This document shows positions 29,669-39,193 of a stretch of 64,000 nt of DNA, in pieces. Both the position numbers and the translations under genes were made by a program. The notes under the pieces were generated by a model, which saw only the letters and a list, made by a program, of their open reading frames with translations, was not told the DNA's origin and did no database searches. The stretch comes from Maioricimonas rarisocia (GTDB lineage: Bacteria; Planctomycetota; Planctomycetia; Planctomycetales; Planctomycetaceae), in assembly GCF_007747795.1 (NCBI RefSeq), contig NZ_CP036275.1:4270001-4334000 (forward strand). Reading direction: 5' to 3'. Every line of letters begins with the position of its first letter. The stretch's first letter is position 1.

Positions 29669-30580
29669 TCAGAGCTGCCGACCGAATTCGGTCCGCAGTT
29701 CGGCCAGTTCCTCGGTCAGCGTCGGCATCGCCCCGGACCTGGAGGCAACGAGCCCGCCGACCCGATTGGCAAACTCGGCCGCCGGCCGCAGCGGCCAGCC
29801 TTCCAGCCGGGTGGTGATCAGCGCCGCGGTAAAGGCGTCTCCAGCCCCCACCGTGTCGACGACCTCGATCGGACGACCGGGGACATCCACCGTCTCATCG
29901 TTCGTAGCGATCAGGCAGCCGTCTGCCCCTCGGGTAATGCAGACCCAGTCGATCGCAAACTTGTCCTGGACGGCACCGGCGAACCCGATCGGGTCCGTCG
30001 GCAGTTCGAGCTGTCCGGCAAGGATTCCCACCTCGTCGTGGTTGAGCTTCACCACGCTGGCCTTCTCCAGCGAGGGCTCGACCCAGCTGCGATCGTAGAA
30101 CTGCTGCCGCAGATTCACGTCGTAAACCCGCAGACAGTTCTGCGGCGTAGCCGCCAGCACCGAATGAATCGTCTGCCGGGCAATCGGAGACCGCTGCGCC
30201 AGCGTACCGAAGCAGACTGCGGAGGCCTCGCCGGCCACCTGCTGCAGGGGCTCTTCGAATGCGAGAAAGTCCCAGGCGACGTGCTCGTGAATCGTAAAGT
30301 CGGGCTGGCCATCGTCGGACAGTTCGACCGTCACGCGACCGGTGGGGTGTTCCGGATCGCGCTGCACATAGCTGGAATCGAGGCCTTTCTCGTCCAGATA
30401 GCTGCACAGTTCGTCGCCGAGATCGTCCGTTCCAACACGGGAAGCGACCACGCCGCGACACCCGAGCTGGCCGGCCTGAAAGGCGACATTGGCGGGCGCT
30501 CCGCCCGGCAATCGGCGATCGGGAAAGACATCCCACAGCAGCTCGCCGAGTCCGATCACGATTGGAGCTGCTTCGGACAT
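29669..30580 (-). CDS. PfkB-family carbohydrate kinase (fructokinase-like)
   Basis: The 303-residue product has signature 1 (RLPGGAPANVAFQAGQLG) and signature 2 (DTVGAGDAFTAALITTRL, including the catalytic Asp and anion hole). The N-terminus VIGLGELLWDVFPD resembles fructokinases. It phosphorylates a sugar with ATP; fructose is the most likely guess but not proved. It is 100 bp downstream of the glucose-dehydrogenase-like gene on the same strand, suggesting a sugar-use unit. Confidence 0.88.
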   Translation of the reverse strand: MSEAAPIVIGLGELLWDVFPDRRLPGGAPANVAFQAGQLGCRGVVASRVGTDDLGDELCSYLDEKGLDSSYVQRDPEHPTGRVTVELSDDGQPDFTIHEHVAWDFLAFEEPLQQVAGEASAVCFGTLAQRSPIARQTIHSVLAATPQNCLRVYDVNLRQQFYDRSWVEPSLEKASVVKLNHDEVGILAGQLELPTDPIGFAGAVQDKFAIDWVCITRGADGCLIATNDETVDVPGRPIEVVDTVGAGDAFTAALITTRLEGWPLRPAAEFANRVGGLVASRSGAMPTLTEELAELRTEFGRQL

Positions 30581-30680
30581 GGATGTTCTCCTCTGAGAAT
30601 TGGGACGGGTTGCCGGCGCGATGCAGCCCGCCTGAGTGCGTCATGCAGATATGCAGGTCCGTCGAAAGGGACGGGCCGTT

Positions 30681-31787
30681 TCAGGCGTCGGCGACTTTCA
30701 CGTACACCTTGAGGGCGGACTTGTCATCGGTCAACTGCCGCATAATTTCGGCCGGATCACCGAATCCGTCAATCGGGTTGGTCAGGATGCGTTCGGTCAC
30801 GCCGGGAAACGTCGCTTCTCCCAGAGCCAGATCCGCCAGCCCCTGGGCAAAGTGATGCCGGTTGCCGTTCACGCTGCCGACGAGCAGCTTGTTCCCGAGG
30901 ACCCATTCCAGATTGATGCGGTCGGCCGGAACGTCCTGCAGCCGGTTGTCGCCGCCGGTCACGCTGGTCCAGACGAGCACGCCGTTGAGATTCATGATCT
31001 CCATGCACTCGAAGGCCACGCGGCTGCTGCCGGTCGCTTCGATGACGAGGTCGGGACGTCCCACCTCGCGAACCAGGTCGGCCAGCGGTGTTTCGCGGGT
31101 GCTGACGTACTCGCCGCCGTACGCGTTGACGATCTCTTCCTTCAGCCCGGGGTTCTGTGTCCGCGCGATGGTGTAGACCTTCATGCCCCGCAGGCGAAGC
31201 ATCATCGTGGTCAGCAGGCCGATCTGGCCGGCTCCCATCACGAAGGCAATTTCGGGCCGCCAGACCTGCAGACGGTGCTGAGCGAGAAACGCCTGCTCGA
31301 TCGCCTTGGCACAGACGCTGGCCGGCTCCGCCAGCACACCGAGATGTCGCAGACCATCCGGCACGCGCACGATGAACTCGGCATCGTCCACGAACTTTTC
31401 GCTCATGAAGCCGTGCAGCAGGTTGATGCCACGCTCGTAATACGTCTCGTCACTGGTGACGTCGTTTCGTCCGATCAGGTCGTAGATGGTCGGACCGGGA
31501 CGGCGGACGGTGCAGGTACAGAGTTCACCGGGACGGATGTGCGTGACGTTCGGGCCGACTTCCTCGACGATGCCGAACACCTCGTGTCCGAGCACGAGGA
31601 ACTCCTCTCCCGCCGGAGCGGCACCGTACAGCGCCTCGTTGATCTCGGCATCGGTGGCATCGACTCCGACCTGCAGCGTGCGCACGAGCACTCCGCGACC
31701 GCCGGGAACGTCGCTCAACCGGGGCGTGGGCATCTCAGCAATGTGGGCGCTTTGCTTCTCGCCCGGGCGGACGGCAAGTGCTTTCAT
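30681..31787 (-). CDS. glucose 1-dehydrogenase-like zinc alcohol dehydrogenase (MDR)
   Basis: The 368-residue product resembles archaeal-type glucose dehydrogenases of the medium-chain family. The catalytic zinc ligands are Asp43 ([10 protein letters not shown], Asp replacing Cys as in haloarchaeal glucose dehydrogenase), His68-Glu69 ([14 protein letters not shown]) and the later [14 protein letters not shown] Glu. The Rossmann motif is [15 protein letters not shown]. The structural-zinc Cys cluster is reduced. The likely reaction is NAD(P)-linked oxidation of an aldose to its lactone. It lies upstream of the PfkB kinase gene. Confidence 0.85.
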   Translation of the reverse strand: MKALAVRPGEKQSAHIAEMPTPRLSDVPGGRGVLVRTLQVGVDATDAEINEALYGAAPAGEEFLVLGHEVFGIVEEVGPNVTHIRPGELCTCTVRRPGPTIYDLIGRNDVTSDETYYERGINLLHGFMSEKFVDDAEFIVRVPDGLRHLGVLAEPASVCAKAIEQAFLAQHRLQVWRPEIAFVMGAGQIGLLTTMMLRLRGMKVYTIARTQNPGLKEEIVNAYGGEYVSTRETPLADLVREVGRPDLVIEATGSSRVAFECMEIMNLNGVLVWTSVTGGDNRLQDVPADRINLEWVLGNKLLVGSVNGNRHHFAQGLADLALGEATFPGVTERILTNPIDGFGDPAEIMRQLTDDKSALKVYVKVADA

Positions 31788-32011
31788 GGTAACAACTTGA
31801 AGTGGAGGGAGTCAGATGACAGTCAACAACGATTCGAGTGGCCGTCCTCGATCGAACGGAACGGTGTCCCGAACAGCCACGGCCCATGGCGGGGGCGTCA
31901 AACAGGACCATCCGCGAAGAGGTGAATCTGACTTGAGAGACGCCGTACCGGTCGATTCTCTTCTCAGGCCCGCTTCCGGAAACCTCACGACGCTGCGGTG
32001 AGCACTGCAGC

Positions 32012-35000
32012 CTATTCTCTCGTGATGAACTCATCAAGGTTCAGCAGAACACGCGCCACAGTCGTCCACGCCGCTCCCTCTTCGATCGGGACGTCCGCAG
32101 GTCGCGATTCCGGGGCGATTGCCGCGGCGGCCTCGGTACTGGCAGCAAACCGGGCCCGTTGCCCATCGAGGAATTGCAGCAGGCGATCGGACTCTTCGGC
32201 CGTCGGCTCGCGTCCCAGCGCACAGACGAAACCGTGCCGGATGCGCCCCGGATCGTAGTCGGGACTCTCGGCGAGAATCCGCAGTGCCAGTGCCTGCGAA
32301 AGCTCAATGAACGTCCTGTCGTTGGCGAGCGTGAGGGCCTGCAAGGGCGTATTCGACCGGACGCGTCGCGTGCAGGTCGTGTTGGCGTCCGGCGCATCGA
32401 ACGTCGGCATCATCGGATGCGGGCTCGATCGCCAGAAATACGTATAGAGCCCCCGGCGAAACCGGTCGGGCCCCTGCTCTTCCGGCCAGGGCTTCCTGTT
32501 CTGTGTGAATGCGTAAATGCCTTCCGGCTGCGGTGGGTAAACCGGAGGTCCGCCCACTTTGGGCGTGAGGACTCCCGCGGCCGTCAGTGCGATGTCGCGC
32601 ACGATCTCTGCTTCCAAACGTAATCGCGACTGCCGGCCAAGCAACAGATTCGCCGGGTCGGCCTTCAGCAGATCGGCCCGTACGGCCGACGACTGCCGAT
32701 ACGTTGCGGAGGTCACGATCAACCGGTGCAGCTGCTTGAGGCTCCATCCCTGCCGGATGAATTCGCCAGCCAGCCAGTCGAGCAGTTCGGGATGCGTCGG
32801 CGGAATGCCCTGGGTTCCGAAGTCGTTCTCGGTCTGCACGAGCCCCTGGCCGAAATATCGCTGCCAGACCCGGTTCACCGTGACGCGGGCCGTCAGCGGA
32901 TGCTCTGGATTCACCAGCCACTTCGCCAGATCCAGACGGGTAAACCGTTCACCTGCCGCCTCCCCCTCGGGCAGGACAGCCGGCACGCCCGGCGTGACGG
33001 GTTTCCCCTTGCGCAGAAAGTTTCCGCGAACGTGAATGAACGTTTCCCGTGGCTGCTCGAGTTCCTTCATCACGAGCGTTGTCGGAATCGTTTTGTTCAG
33101 TGCCGCAATACGCTTCTGCAGGCCGGCCACTTCGCGCACGGCTGTCTGCCAGTCCGGCTGGGCGTCGCGAAACGTCTTCTGGAGCAGCGTCCGCTGTTCG
33201 TCGGTTCGCTCGTCGGGGGCGATCCGTGCGGCAGCGAGAACCTCTGGTGAGGTCATCAGTTCGTCGGCAGAAGCGTTCGTTGTCGACAGACGAAAGCGGC
33301 CGATCTGGTACTTCCGGTTCGGGGGACTGCGGTGATAGAGAACGGCGGTCAACGGCGTCGGTGAATCGCCCTCCAGAGGTTCGGCCAGCGAAATGATGGC
33401 GGTCCGGGCAACGTTCATATTGCCGGACGAAACGTTGATGGCCCATCCGGTCTTGTGATCGCCGTCGAGGACCGCTGCGACGGGATAGTCCTTCTGCGAA
33501 TGATCCGCCGTCGCGCTCGCCAGTGGAATCGACTGTACCTCCCCACTCTCGGCTCCGTGCTGCAGCGCGAATTCCGTGAGGACGAAGTTCCCGTTGCCTG
33601 CCAGTCCGGGCCCTTTTTTCGGCAGCGAATCGTGCGGCAGGACTTCGAGCCGAATCGCCGTGACTGTCCCGTTCGAGGTGAACTCGACCTCGTAATCGTC
33701 GTGGTTGGGAATGGTCCCGCCGACGAGCAACGAGCCATCGTCGAGTACCTGGATTTCGGCTCCGTCCGACGAAACGAAACGCGTCGGTTCGACAACGTTC
33801 CACGTCACCGGCTCGTGTTCGGCGAGCGACGCTTCCCACTCCTGCTGCCGGGGAGCCAGAGCGGCTTCGAGCTCTTTCTGCCGCTTGCGTGCGTCTGCCA
33901 GCTGAGTGTTCAGTTCCGACAACTTCTGCCGGTGCTGCGGCGAAGGAAGGGAAACCTTCGGAGCCAGGCCGGCGGCATCGTTGTTGTCGGCGGTGCTGTT
34001 GAAGACCCCGTACATGCGGTAGAAGTCCCGCATCGTGATCGGGTCGAACTTGTGGTCGTGGCACTGGGCGCAGCCGATTGTCAGCCCCATCCAGACCGAT
34101 CCGGTCGTGCTGACCCGATCGACGACCGACTCGACACGAAACTGCTCGTCGTCGGTCCCCCCTTCCTGGTTCGCCAGCGTATTGCGATGAAAGCCGGTGG
34201 CCACAATCTGCTGAAGCGTGGCCTCGGGAAGCAGGTCGCCCGCCAGCTGCTCGATCGTGAACTGATCGAACGGCATGTCGTCGTTGAGAGCGTGAATGAC
34301 CCAGTCTCGATACGGCCAGATCTCTCGCGGACCGTCGATGGTGAAGCCGTTGGAGTCGGCATAGCGGGCCAGATCAAGCCAGTGCCGGCCCCAGCGTTCA
34401 CCGTAATGCGGGGACGCCAGCAACCGATCGACGAGTCGCTCGTAGGCTCCTGGGCCCGTATCGGCGAGAAAGGCGTCGATCTCGTCCGGCGAGGGAAGCA
34501 GTCCGGTGAGGTCCAGCGAGAGGCGGCGAATCAACGTGCGGCGGTCCGCTTCCGGCGAAGGCTGCAGCCCGGCCTGCTTCAGTTTCCGCAGGATGAAGGC
34601 GTCGATCGCATTCTGCCCCCAGGTCGATGTCTCGTCGACCGGTACGGCAGGATGAGTCAACGGCTGGAACGACCAGTGGTCGCTGACAATTTCCCCTTCG
34701 CCCAGAGGCTCCTCATCTTCCGGATGCCTGGCCCCCTGGTCGATCCACAGGCGGATTGTCGCGATCTGTTCCGGACTGAGCGGCGGCTTCTCGAGCGGCA
34801 TCTGCGAGATTTCGTCAGACGCCCCTTCGATCGCCTGCACGATCCGGCTGGCGGCACTGTCTCCCACCACCAGACCGGCTCCTGTATCCCCGCCGTCAAT
34901 GGCGAACTCCGCTGTATCCAGCCGCAGCCCCGCCTGAACACGCGAGCCGCCGTGACACTCGTAGCAGTGAGCGCGCAGAATCGGCTTCACGTCGCGGACG

Positions 35001-35098
35001 TAGTCGATCGTCCGGTCTTCGGCACCGGCCGTGGCACAGACTGGAAGACCAAGACCGATCGCGGCCACAGCAACAATGCGTTGAATCGCCAGCTTCAC
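32012..35098 (-). CDS. secreted PSCyt1-DUF1549-DUF1553 protein, second copy
   Basis: The 1028-residue paralogue of the protein at 16.1 kb. It has a signal ending VCATAGAED, PSCyt1 heme site CYECH (Cys45, Cys48, His49), DUF1549 (NAIDAFILRKLKQAGLQ to CAQCHDHKFDPITMRDFYRM), a coiled-coil segment (about 370-410), a beta-rich insert of about 200 residues resembling a discoidin-type sugar-binding domain (NGNFVLTEFALQHGAESG, AVLDGDHKTGWAIN), then DUF1553 (AKWLVNPEHPLTARVTVNRV) and a C-terminal NTPLQALTLANDRTFIELSQ. It starts at GTG 35098. The role of the family is unproved; periplasmic electron transfer coupled to polymer attack is the usual proposal. Confidence 0.9.
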   Translation of the reverse strand: MKLAIQRIVAVAAIGLGLPVCATAGAEDRTIDYVRDVKPILRAHCYECHGGSRVQAGLRLDTAEFAIDGGDTGAGLVVGDSAASRIVQAIEGASDEISQMPLEKPPLSPEQIATIRLWIDQGARHPEDEEPLGEGEIVSDHWSFQPLTHPAVPVDETSTWGQNAIDAFILRKLKQAGLQPSPEADRRTLIRRLSLDLTGLLPSPDEIDAFLADTGPGAYERLVDRLLASPHYGERWGRHWLDLARYADSNGFTIDGPREIWPYRDWVIHALNDDMPFDQFTIEQLAGDLLPEATLQQIVATGFHRNTLANQEGGTDDEQFRVESVVDRVSTTGSVWMGLTIGCAQCHDHKFDPITMRDFYRMYGVFNSTADNNDAAGLAPKVSLPSPQHRQKLSELNTQLADARKRQKELEAALAPRQQEWEASLAEHEPVTWNVVEPTRFVSSDGAEIQVLDDGSLLVGGTIPNHDDYEVEFTSNGTVTAIRLEVLPHDSLPKKGPGLAGNGNFVLTEFALQHGAESGEVQSIPLASATADHSQKDYPVAAVLDGDHKTGWAINVSSGNMNVARTAIISLAEPLEGDSPTPLTAVLYHRSPPNRKYQIGRFRLSTTNASADELMTSPEVLAAARIAPDERTDEQRTLLQKTFRDAQPDWQTAVREVAGLQKRIAALNKTIPTTLVMKELEQPRETFIHVRGNFLRKGKPVTPGVPAVLPEGEAAGERFTRLDLAKWLVNPEHPLTARVTVNRVWQRYFGQGLVQTENDFGTQGIPPTHPELLDWLAGEFIRQGWSLKQLHRLIVTSATYRQSSAVRADLLKADPANLLLGRQSRLRLEAEIVRDIALTAAGVLTPKVGGPPVYPPQPEGIYAFTQNRKPWPEEQGPDRFRRGLYTYFWRSSPHPMMPTFDAPDANTTCTRRVRSNTPLQALTLANDRTFIELSQALALRILAESPDYDPGRIRHGFVCALGREPTAEESDRLLQFLDGQRARFAASTEAAAAIAPESRPADVPIEEGAAWTTVARVLLNLDEFITRE

Positions 35099-35211
35099 CT
35101 GCGATCATCTCCCGATCTGACGGCCGGCCAACGGAACACCTGCCCGGCAAATGGTTGCTGCCCGCACTCCTCAATCCTGCGAGCGTATCACGTCGACGCA
35201 TCAACAGGCAA

Positions 35212-36486
35212 TCATCTGTCGTCGTGCACCCGCGGCGGTTTCAGCAGCGCGTCTTCAATTGCCAGTCGCTCGATTCCCAGCCGCTGCTTGAAGGCATCGA
35301 ACTCGTGTCGAGCCGCTTCGGACTGCTCGCCCAACCGTTCGGACTCGTCGCGGCGGACCGCCCGAATCAGCAGGTTCTTCGGGGTGTGCTCCATGTCGAT
35401 GAACTCGATCACGGCGGCGCGGTACCCCACGATTTCGAGGGCCGAGGCACGCAACGCGTCCGTCGCCATCGCGGCCAGGCGTTCTTTCAGAATTCCATGC
35501 CGGGTCATCACCGAAAGCTCGTCGCATTCGAGCTGATCGGCCACCTCGTGCTGGCAGCAGGGAACCGACAAAATCACGCTGGCTTCCCACTGGACGGCGC
35601 GGGCAAGCGCATCGTCGGTGGCGGTATCACACGCATGCAGAGAAACCGCGAGATCGACCGGCCCGTCTGTGGTATGGCCGACGATGTCCCCCTCGAAGAA
35701 TTCGAGCCCTTCCAGGTCGAGACGCTCAGCGACCTCGCGGCAGTCGCGGATGACCTCCGGATTGCGGTCCAGGCCGGTAATCTGCACGTCCCGTTTCCGG
35801 ATGACCTGCAGATAGTGGTGAATCGCAAACGTGAGATAACTCTTCCCGCAGCCGAAGTCGACGACGCGAACGGCTCCTTCGGCCGGCAGTGCGTCGTAGA
35901 TGTTGTCGATGAACTCGACGAACCGGTTGATCTGCCGGAACTTGTTGTAGCGGTTCGCCTTGACCCGCCCCGCTGGCGTCATGACGCCGATGGCCTCGAG
36001 AAACGGGCACGGCACTCCCTCGGGGATGAGGTACTGCTTCTGACGGTTGTGGGCAGTGGATGACGGCTGTTTTGTGGGAGGGCCCGTCGTTACGCGAACT
36101 CGCCCCTTGCGGTTCGACCGGGCTGTCAGATCTCCCTCGGTCGTGAAGGCGTTCAGATCACGATACCGCTCCGGAAAGATCTCCCGCAGCCGGGTCAGAC
36201 TGGCCTGGGAATCGAGATTCTCGTGAGACTCGCGGCGATCTTCATGCGAAGTCCACTGCAGCAGTTCTTTGCCGCTGACCGTGACCGGCCGGACGCTCAG
36301 CTTGCGAACTCCATCGGCCGTCGATCCGACCGGTTTGCTCAGCACAAGCAGAATGAGCTTCGAAGTGCGCACGGCCTCCTCGACGAGGCCCATCCATTCC
36401 TGTGTGAATACGTCCGTCACCGCGATGTGTTGCTCCTGTTTCTGGCCGCCGCGACGGGTCGCTTGGGGCGCGGACGGACCTTCCAT
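35212..36486 (-). CDS. SAM-dependent methyltransferase, class I
   Basis: The 424-residue product has an N-terminal domain of about 190 residues without recognised similarity, containing SGKELLQWTSHEDRRESHEN and a DLNAFTTEGDLTAR stretch. A C-terminal Rossmann methyltransferase follows: motif I VVDFGCGKSYLTFAIHHYL, motif II ITGLDRNPEVI, SLHACDTATDDALARAV and SVPCCQHEV. The HACDTA and PCCQHE motifs match the Methyltransf_32 family, whose members are thought to modify RNA. The adjacent divergent pair may encode an rRNA/tRNA modification enzyme, which fits. The substrate is unknown. Confidence 0.8.
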   Translation of the reverse strand: MEGPSAPQATRRGGQKQEQHIAVTDVFTQEWMGLVEEAVRTSKLILLVLSKPVGSTADGVRKLSVRPVTVSGKELLQWTSHEDRRESHENLDSQASLTRLREIFPERYRDLNAFTTEGDLTARSNRKGRVRVTTGPPTKQPSSTAHNRQKQYLIPEGVPCPFLEAIGVMTPAGRVKANRYNKFRQINRFVEFIDNIYDALPAEGAVRVVDFGCGKSYLTFAIHHYLQVIRKRDVQITGLDRNPEVIRDCREVAERLDLEGLEFFEGDIVGHTTDGPVDLAVSLHACDTATDDALARAVQWEASVILSVPCCQHEVADQLECDELSVMTRHGILKERLAAMATDALRASALEIVGYRAAVIEFIDMEHTPKNLLIRAVRRDESERLGEQSEAARHEFDAFKQRLGIERLAIEDALLKPPRVHDDR

Positions 36487-36550
36487 ACACTATCAGCATC
36501 GGATGCTCCGACAATACTCAGCACGCACACCTCTCACTCCGGATCTCCAT

Positions 36551-36727
36551 ATGGCGCTGAACCGTAAGCAGAAGAAGCAGATCGAGGCGAACCGCAACAA
36601 GCTCAACGCACTGCGGCAGCAGCTCGCGGGAGCCCGCAAGCAGCCGGACGACCCGGAGGACATCCCGCGGCTGGAAGCACAGATTGCCAAGCTGGAAGCA
36701 GAGATTGAGGCCATTCGGAATGGCTGA
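36551..36727 (+). CDS. small coiled-coil protein
   Basis: A 58-residue, highly charged protein ([20 protein letters not shown], then [20 protein letters not shown]) predicted to be almost wholly helical with two heptad-patterned stretches. Its stop overlaps the start of the next gene by 8 bp, so the two are translationally coupled. The basic N-terminus suggests nucleic-acid or ribosome contact. No function is known. Confidence 0.7.
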   Translation: MALNRKQKKQIEANRNKLNALRQQLAGARKQPDDPEDIPRLEAQIAKLEAEIEAIRNG

Positions 36728-37202
36728 GGAAACGTTTCCTCCCACGATCATCGTGGTTCATCCCAAGGAAAAGCGGAGCAAGTGCTCGGCCGAACCGCTC
36801 CGCCCGCGGGAGGATATTCGCTTCTGGAAGTTCCCCCGCCGCGGCCCGGAGTCTCTGGACCGTTACGTGCGACTCGGGCTGGGAGGCGAACCGCTCACGT
36901 CGCAACATCGCCTGCGCGGCCTGCTGGTTCTCGACGGCACGTGGCGGCTGGCCGGGAAGATGGAAGCGGATTACGCGGAGTTGCCGATTGTCAGCCTGGC
37001 GACGTGGGAGACGGCTTACCCACGGGTCTCCAAGCTGTTTGACGACCCTGCTGCCGGTCTGGCGACGGTCGAAGCGATCTACGCGGCCTACGCTCAGATG
37101 GGTCGCGATCCGGCCGGACTGCTTGACGCCTACTACTGGCAGGACACGTTCCTCGAACGGAACTCTTCTCTGATCCACGAGTTCCGCGACGCGACCGCCT
37201 GA
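36720..37202 (+). CDS. Tsr3/DTW-superfamily-like aminocarboxypropyltransferase
   Basis: The 160-residue product aligns with the fold shared by Tsr3 (18S rRNA) and DTW (tRNA acp3U) enzymes, which move the aminocarboxypropyl group of SAM to RNA. Seen are [15 protein letters not shown] near the N-terminus, the [14 protein letters not shown] motif (DxTW-like), [18 protein letters not shown], the [16 protein letters not shown] helix, and [11 protein letters not shown], resembling the terminal FxWGxxFLExN of Tsr3. Which subfamily it belongs to is unclear. It is coupled to the coiled-coil gene upstream and convergent with the HemP-like gene. Confidence 0.65.
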   Translation: MAEETFPPTIIVVHPKEKRSKCSAEPLRPREDIRFWKFPRRGPESLDRYVRLGLGGEPLTSQHRLRGLLVLDGTWRLAGKMEADYAELPIVSLATWETAYPRVSKLFDDPAAGLATVEAIYAAYAQMGRDPAGLLDAYYWQDTFLERNSSLIHEFRDATA

Positions 37203-37219
37203 GCGCGGCGACGTGGCCG

Positions 37220-37411
37220 CTACTTCTGAAGAATGAGCTTGCCGCTCTTGGTCAGCCGCAACCGGTAAATCTGATCGGAATGCCGGATGAGAACTTCGCG
37301 ATCGCCGCGGAGCAGCTCATTGGAATCGACGATGCGCAGGTCGATCGCTCGATCTGTTGTCATATCCTGCGGTTGCGACTGATCGCGGTGTTCGTCAGCA
37401 GGCATGGTCAT
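37220..37411 (-). CDS. hemP: HemP-family small protein
   Basis: A 63-residue protein whose C-terminal half matches the HemP (hemin uptake) family: IVDSNELLRGDREVLIRHSD followed by YRLRLTKSGKLILQK, including the near-invariant EVxIxHxxxxYRLRxTxxGKLILxK. The N-terminal part is a polar, disordered-looking tail. ATGs at 37411 and 37405 both serve as possible starts. HemP proteins are linked to heme/iron uptake regulation in proteobacteria; no heme transporter is next to it here. Confidence 0.78.
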   Translation of the reverse strand: MTMPADEHRDQSQPQDMTTDRAIDLRIVDSNELLRGDREVLIRHSDQIYRLRLTKSGKLILQK

Positions 37412-37650
37412 GTGTCGTTGGCCCAGGGAAAACCGTGACAATCTGAGCAGAACCTCCGCTCTGCAGCCGGAGATTACTTGAAATTGAGACTCAGTGTCAA
37501 ATACACTCTGTTCCGTCGAGTCCAGCCAGCCCGCCCGGTCGGTTCGCCAGCCACACTCGCCCGCCGTGGCCACACCCTCCCGCCTTGTGGCCCGTTACCC
37601 CCTTTGCGACTGCCTGCTTTGCAGGCTGCAAGATCGACAGGAGTGCGGAG

Positions 37651-38739
37651 ATGCCGAGTACTTTCGCCACTGAGAATGGGCAACCAGGAGCGTTGCGAAC
37701 CGGCGCGAGCCGCCCGGGGCGCCGTGGCTTTACGCTGATTGAACTGCTGGTGGTGATCGCCATCATTGCGATCCTCATCGCCCTGCTGTTGCCGGCGGTC
37801 CAGCAGGCACGTGAAGCCGCACGCCGAACTCAGTGCAAGAACAACCTCAAGCAGATTGGCCTGGCCCTCCACAACTATCTCGATGCCCAGTCGGCCTTCC
37901 CCATGGCGATGGCTGCCGACGGAATCAGCGGGAACGGTGGTGAATGGTCCCCTCAGGCTCGGCTGCTCCCGTACATCGATCAGGCAAACCTGTTCAACAA
38001 CGCTGTCCTCGAGCTGTCTTACTCCGATCCGGCCAACAACGGCATCGCTCCCAGTCGAGTTCCCGCCTACCTCTGTCCGACGGACCCCAACGACAAGCAG
38101 CGGACCGACACGACGACGGGAGCCGCGATCCACTACCCGATCACCTACGGCTACAACGCAGGGACGTGGGAAGTTTTCGACAACGGAACGCGGCGGAAGG
38201 GGAACGGCGGCTTTGCTCCCAACAGCAAGTTCAAGCCCCGCGACATGACCGACGGCACGAGCAACACGCTGGCCTTCGCCGAGGTACGGGCATTCACCCC
38301 ATACGTCCGCGACGGTGACGACTTCACCGACGGAACGGGACTGGGCAGCATCACCGTCGCTTCCATCAGCAGCGCCACGTCCGGTGACATGAAAGGAAAC
38401 GGGTTCGGCAGCACGTCGCCGACCGCCAGTGGACACACCGAGTGGGTCGACGGCCGCGTGCATCAGACCGGCATGACCACGACCTTCACACCGAATACCG
38501 TGGTACCGGTTGCCGGCAGCGGTGGATCGGCACCCGATGGTGACTTCACCAATTGCCGCGAAGACAAGAGCTGCAGCGAGCCGACCTACGCGGCGGTCAC
38601 GTCCCGCAGCTGGCACGAGGGAATCGTAAACGTGCTGCTTTTCGACGGTTCGGTCCGGTCGATCAGCGAGAACATCGACCTGCAGACCTGGCGGTGGCTG
38701 GGTCAGCGGAATGACGGGCAGCCGCTCGGCGACTTCTGA
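37651..38739 (+). CDS. DUF1559 pseudopilin-like protein
   Basis: A 362-residue secreted protein of the large planctomycete DUF1559 family. It has a type IV pilin/pseudopilin leader with cleavage before Phe in [19 protein letters not shown], the conserved [20 protein letters not shown] and [15 protein letters not shown], and the C-terminal H-x9-DG motif seen as [16 protein letters not shown]. Start ATG 37651 has GGAG close by. Proteins of this type are processed by prepilin peptidase and may build surface or secretion filaments. It is followed by a strong terminator. Confidence 0.93.
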   Translation: MPSTFATENGQPGALRTGASRPGRRGFTLIELLVVIAIIAILIALLLPAVQQAREAARRTQCKNNLKQIGLALHNYLDAQSAFPMAMAADGISGNGGEWSPQARLLPYIDQANLFNNAVLELSYSDPANNGIAPSRVPAYLCPTDPNDKQRTDTTTGAAIHYPITYGYNAGTWEVFDNGTRRKGNGGFAPNSKFKPRDMTDGTSNTLAFAEVRAFTPYVRDGDDFTDGTGLGSITVASISSATSGDMKGNGFGSTSPTASGHTEWVDGRVHQTGMTTTFTPNTVVPVAGSGGSAPDGDFTNCREDKSCSEPTYAAVTSRSWHEGIVNVLLFDGSVRSISENIDLQTWRWLGQRNDGQPLGDF

Positions 38740-38778
38740 GCCATCCGGCCCAAACGAATCCGATCGAAATCACGACGA

Positions 38779-38810
38779 AGAGCCGCTGGGAAATCAGCGG
38801 CTCTTTTTCT
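38779..38810 (+). terminator. rho-independent terminator of the DUF1559 gene
   Basis: Perfect 10-bp stem AGAGCCGCTG (38779-38788) / CAGCGGCTCT (38795-38804), 6-nt loop, then TTTTTCTTT. The 3' half lies inside the coding end of the convergent STAS gene. Confidence 0.88.
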
Positions 38811-39168
38811 TTACGGCTTTCACGGCCGCCGAGCGCGATTCATACTGCTCCCACAGGTCGTCGAGCTTCATGGCGTTCATGACCGCCTTCATCTCGGGAG
38901 AGGCGTTGCAGATCGCCATCTCGCCCCCCCGGTCGCGGGCCGTCTTGCCGATGGCATTGACCGCCCCGATCATGACGCTGCCGAAATAGCTGGAGCCTCC
39001 CAGATCGACGACGACGGACGACGAGCCGCCCGCTTCGATCCGGGAAAGGATCTCCTGCAGCTCGTGATCGACATCGGTGTCGCGAAAGCCGACGGCATCC
39101 CCTTTGGGAACGACGATCAGCACCCCTCTCTGTTCGGAGAGGCCAAAGATCTTCCAGGTCGTCGGCAT
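38794..39168 (-). CDS. STAS-domain protein (anti-sigma factor antagonist type)
   Basis: A 124-residue single STAS domain: VLIVVPKGDAVGFRDTDV, the SSSVVVDLGGSSYFGSVMIG core with serines at the usual phospho-site, and GGEMAICNASPEMKAVMNAM. The C-terminal KAVKKKSR tail is encoded by the T-tract of the terminator of the convergent DUF1559 gene read in reverse. It may act in a partner-switching cascade, but no kinase or phosphatase is nearby. It lies 25 bp downstream of an exported-protein gene on the same strand and is probably co-transcribed. Confidence 0.85.
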   Translation of the reverse strand: MPTTWKIFGLSEQRGVLIVVPKGDAVGFRDTDVDHELQEILSRIEAGGSSSVVVDLGGSSYFGSVMIGAVNAIGKTARDRGGEMAICNASPEMKAVMNAMKLDDLWEQYESRSAAVKAVKKKSR

Positions 39169-39193
39169 TTCGCATTATTCCTTCCAGCGGCCG

